Part shown: in pieces, positions 6,411 to 7,502 of the stretch
Numbering within the stretch: the first letter of the stretch is position 1
Layout of the letters: each line of letters opens with the position of its first letter
NCBI GenBank assembly: GCA_938004815.1
Contig: CALKVR010000555.1
Coordinates: 1 to 7,502, forward strand
Source of the DNA: an uncultured Polyangiaceae bacterium
Lineage (GTDB): Bacteria > Myxococcota_A > Polyangia > Polyangiales > Polyangiaceae
DNA length: 7,502 nt
Direction of reading: 5' to 3'
Program-made: the position numbers and the translations under genes
Notes under the pieces: generated by a model
What the model was told of the DNA's origin: nothing
What the model saw: the letters and a program-made list of their open reading frames with translations, nothing else
Databases searched by the model: none

Positions 6411-6942
6411 TCAGCCGTGAGCTCGCGGCGCGGCGCTCGCGCCTCGCGCCTCCGCGAGGGCAGCTTCGTACACGGCCGCTTCTTCGTCCCCAGCGGCCTG
6501 CCAGCGAGAGCAGGAGCGGGGCCGGTGAGCGCAGCCAGGCTGCGACCACGCCCGTCGCGACGAGGCTGTACGCGCCCGCAATCGCCCCCAAGGGGATCAC
6601 GTCGCTCAGGCGTTGCAGCTTGATCTCCAGCATCGGCGCCTCGTCGGTCAGGCCGAGTGCAGAGAGCACGTCCGGCGCGCCCGGCTCGGGCGTGACGAGG
6701 AGGCGCCCACCCCCGACGAGCAAAATGACGATCGTGTCGCTGTTTGGCAGGCGGAAGCACGCGCGGAGCTTCCACCGAGGGAGATGCGTCACGTAGCGAG
6801 CGGTCGCGACGATGACCGCGTCGTCTGTGAAACGCAGCTCGCCAGGGTTATCCTGCCAGCTCAGCCAAGAGCTGACCCCGTCGGCCAGCACCGCCAGGTG
6901 CCGACAGCTGATGGCAGGATGGGCAGGCCCCGGGCTGGCCAC
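6411..6942 (-). CDS. Unrecognised protein, beta-rich N-terminus and C-terminal membrane segment; apparent frameshift
   Basis: No family is recognised. From a GTG at 6942-6940 (AGG 8 nt upstream, weak) the first ~150 residues read as a convincing protein with high GC3. A beta-rich segment at about 24-97 (GELRFTDDAVIVATARYVTHLPRW, IVILLVGGGRLLVTPEP, ending DVLSALGL) has a bacterial-PH-like strand pattern. A hydrophobic region follows at about 115-148 (VIPLGAIAGAYSLVATGVVAAWL, APLLLSLAG), probably one membrane span. After Trp151 the frame continues only as Arg-rich sequence running antisense into the kinase gene. Dropping one G from the GGGG run (plus 6488-6491) instead continues into DEEAAVYEAALAEARGASAAPRAHG and a stop at 6411, giving 176 residues. 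A third frame (stop 6347) is less likely but not excluded. The break may be a sequencing error or a real mutation. The gene converges on the kinase and diverges from the efflux adaptor. PH-like folding is a guess. Confidence 0.55.
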
Positions 6943-6978
6943 GTGGCGAGCCTACCGGGAACGACGACGGTCCGCGCG

Positions 6979-7012
6979 TCCCGGATCTGGGACGGCAGAT
7001 CCCGGGTCTGGG
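6979..7012. repeat. Tandem operator-like repeat: two CCC-N6-GGG elements 21 bp apart
   Basis: TCCCGGATCTGGG (6979-6991) and TCCCGGGTCTGGG (7000-7012) are direct repeats matching at 12 of 13 positions, with start-to-start spacing of exactly 21 bp, two helical turns. Each is itself a dyad with CCC and GGG half-sites. The first extends to CGTCCC-N6-GGGACG (6977-6994). They also form an alternative longer hairpin (CCCGGATCTG with CAGATCCCGGG, 6980-7006, one bulge). They lie in the 141 bp divergent spacer, 37 bp from the 6942 start and 71 bp from the adaptor start at 7084. This is what a tandem transcription-factor site controlling one or both genes would look like. Regulator not identified. Confidence 0.5.
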
Positions 7013-7055
7013 CCTGATGGCGCCAAGAACCCGAACGATTTCCGCATCGAGGTGG

Positions 7056-7070
7056 TGGCACGGCGTTCGC
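7056..7070 (+). promoter_or_regulatory. Weak sigma-54-like promoter candidate
   Basis: TGGCAC, five bases, then TCGC approximates the sigma-54 -24/-12 element: GG and GC are correctly separated by 10 bp and one base of TTGC differs. Transcription would begin near 7082. That would make a GTG at 7084 or 7090 almost leaderless, or give about a 47-nt leader to the ATG at 7129. A match this good is expected by chance about once in a few windows of this size, so it is only a candidate. Confidence 0.2.
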
Positions 7071-7083
7071 TCCGGGCCGCGCC

Positions 7084-7502
7084 GTGGACGTGCCGATCGC
7101 GCGAAAGAAGACGAGCCGGAGGGGGCTCATGCTCGGGCTCGGGGGCCTCGTCCTCGCGGGCGGAGCGACGGCGGCCCTCGCGCGCCTGCGGCCGGCGCGA
7201 CCGTCGCTCTCGCGCGCCGCGATCCACCTCGAGCGCGTGCGGCGCGGCGCCTTCGTTCGCGAGGTGCAGGCGCGCGGGGTGCTCGTCCCAGAAGAGGTCC
7301 AGTGGGTGACGGCCGACGGGCCGGCGCGCGTGGCGCGGATCGCGGTCGCGCCCGGCGCGTCGGTCGAGGAGGGAGCGGTGCTCGTGGAGCTCGTGAACGC
7401 GGAGCTCGAGCTCGCGTCTCTCGACGCCGAGCGTCAGACCGCGGCGGCGCGCTCGGCGCTCGCCGCGCTCGAGGTACGCGCCGGGGTCGAGTCGCTGGCG
7501 GG
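7084..7502 (+). CDS. Efflux periplasmic adaptor subunit (MacA/HlyD type), 3' end cut by window edge
   Basis: N-terminal 139 residues of a membrane-fusion adaptor that links an inner-membrane RND or ABC exporter to an outer-membrane channel. A basic N-terminus (PIARKKTSRR) precedes one membrane anchor (about 15-35, LMLGLGGLVLAGGATAALARL). A periplasmic start follows (RPARPSLSRAAIHLERVRRGAFVREVQARGVLVPEE), then the lipoyl-like half-motif (ADGPARVARIAVAPGASVEEGAVLVELVNAELEL), and the first arm of the coiled-coil hairpin (ASLDAERQTAAARSALAALE). GTG 7084 is chosen because the resulting VDVP...RKK beginning resembles the MDIPR...KK start I recall for this adaptor family, and it keeps the basic residues before the anchor. 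GTG 7090 is nearly equivalent. ATG 7129 has the best Shine-Dalgarno (GGAGG, 6 nt away) but would lose the basic n-region. The partner pump should lie just beyond the right edge. Substrate unknown; tandem dyads upstream suggest regulated expression. Confidence 0.82.
   Translation, partial: MDVPIARKKTSRRGLMLGLGGLVLAGGATAALARLRPARPSLSRAAIHLERVRRGAFVREVQARGVLVPEEVQWVTADGPARVARIAVAPGASVEEGAVLVELVNAELELASLDAERQTAAARSALAALEVRAGVESLA

Noticed and set aside
7114..7134. Twin-arginine-like SRRGLML in the efflux adaptor N-terminus
   Set aside because: It lacks the FLK part of the Tat consensus, and adaptors of this type are Sec-inserted signal-anchor proteins; the basic residues are explained by the positive-inside rule.

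Overview
This 7.5 kb window is very GC-rich, with a strong G/C bias at third codon positions. It carries a Hanks-type Ser/Thr kinase with a 2TM tail, a HEAT-repeat lipoprotein, a secreted zinc metalloprotease and multidomain one-component signalling proteins. That combination suggests a myxobacterium-like (Myxococcota) or similar large-genome Gram-negative chromosome. The taxonomic call is inference from gene content and composition; no rRNA or other marker gene is present. No tRNA, rRNA, CRISPR array, insertion sequence or phage gene was seen, and the window looks like ordinary chromosome.

Layout: (1) 1-1802, minus strand: a two-gene operon. A probable HEAT-repeat lipoprotein (1802-990) is followed 17 bp later by a secreted gluzincin-type metalloprotease (972-1), which is cut by the left window edge. 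(2) 2741-2025, minus: a hemerythrin (HHE) protein. (3) 4713-2867, minus: a translationally coupled pair. A small split-barrel flavin-binding-type (PNPOx-like) protein overlaps, through a GTGA junction, a three-domain protein with PNPOx-like barrel, GAF and C-terminal winged helix. (4) 4770-6314, plus: a Ser/Thr kinase with a 2TM membrane hairpin, divergent from the coupled pair across a 56 bp spacer that contains the palindrome ACTATAGT. (5) 6327-6348: a perfect 22 bp palindrome between convergent genes, probably a bidirectional terminator. (6) 6942-6411, minus: an unrecognised protein with a beta-rich N-terminus and a C-terminal hydrophobic segment, whose reading frame appears broken near a GGGG run. 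(7) 7084-7502, plus: the start of a MacA/HlyD-type efflux periplasmic adaptor, cut by the right edge. The divergent spacer between (6) and (7) holds two near-identical CCC-N6-GGG elements exactly 21 bp apart, which look like a tandem operator.

Functionally, the centre (2025-6314) is a cluster of putative sensors: a di-iron O2/NO-type hemerythrin, flavin/GAF sensing with DNA binding, and a membrane-tethered kinase. It could form a redox- or ligand-responsive signalling neighbourhood, but only the GTGA-coupled pair has direct sequence evidence of co-expression. The left end is envelope or secreted proteolysis and the right end is efflux. Several very long plus-strand ORFs antisense to the minus-strand genes (and one minus-strand ORF antisense to the kinase) are by-products of GC-rich codon use and are not annotated.
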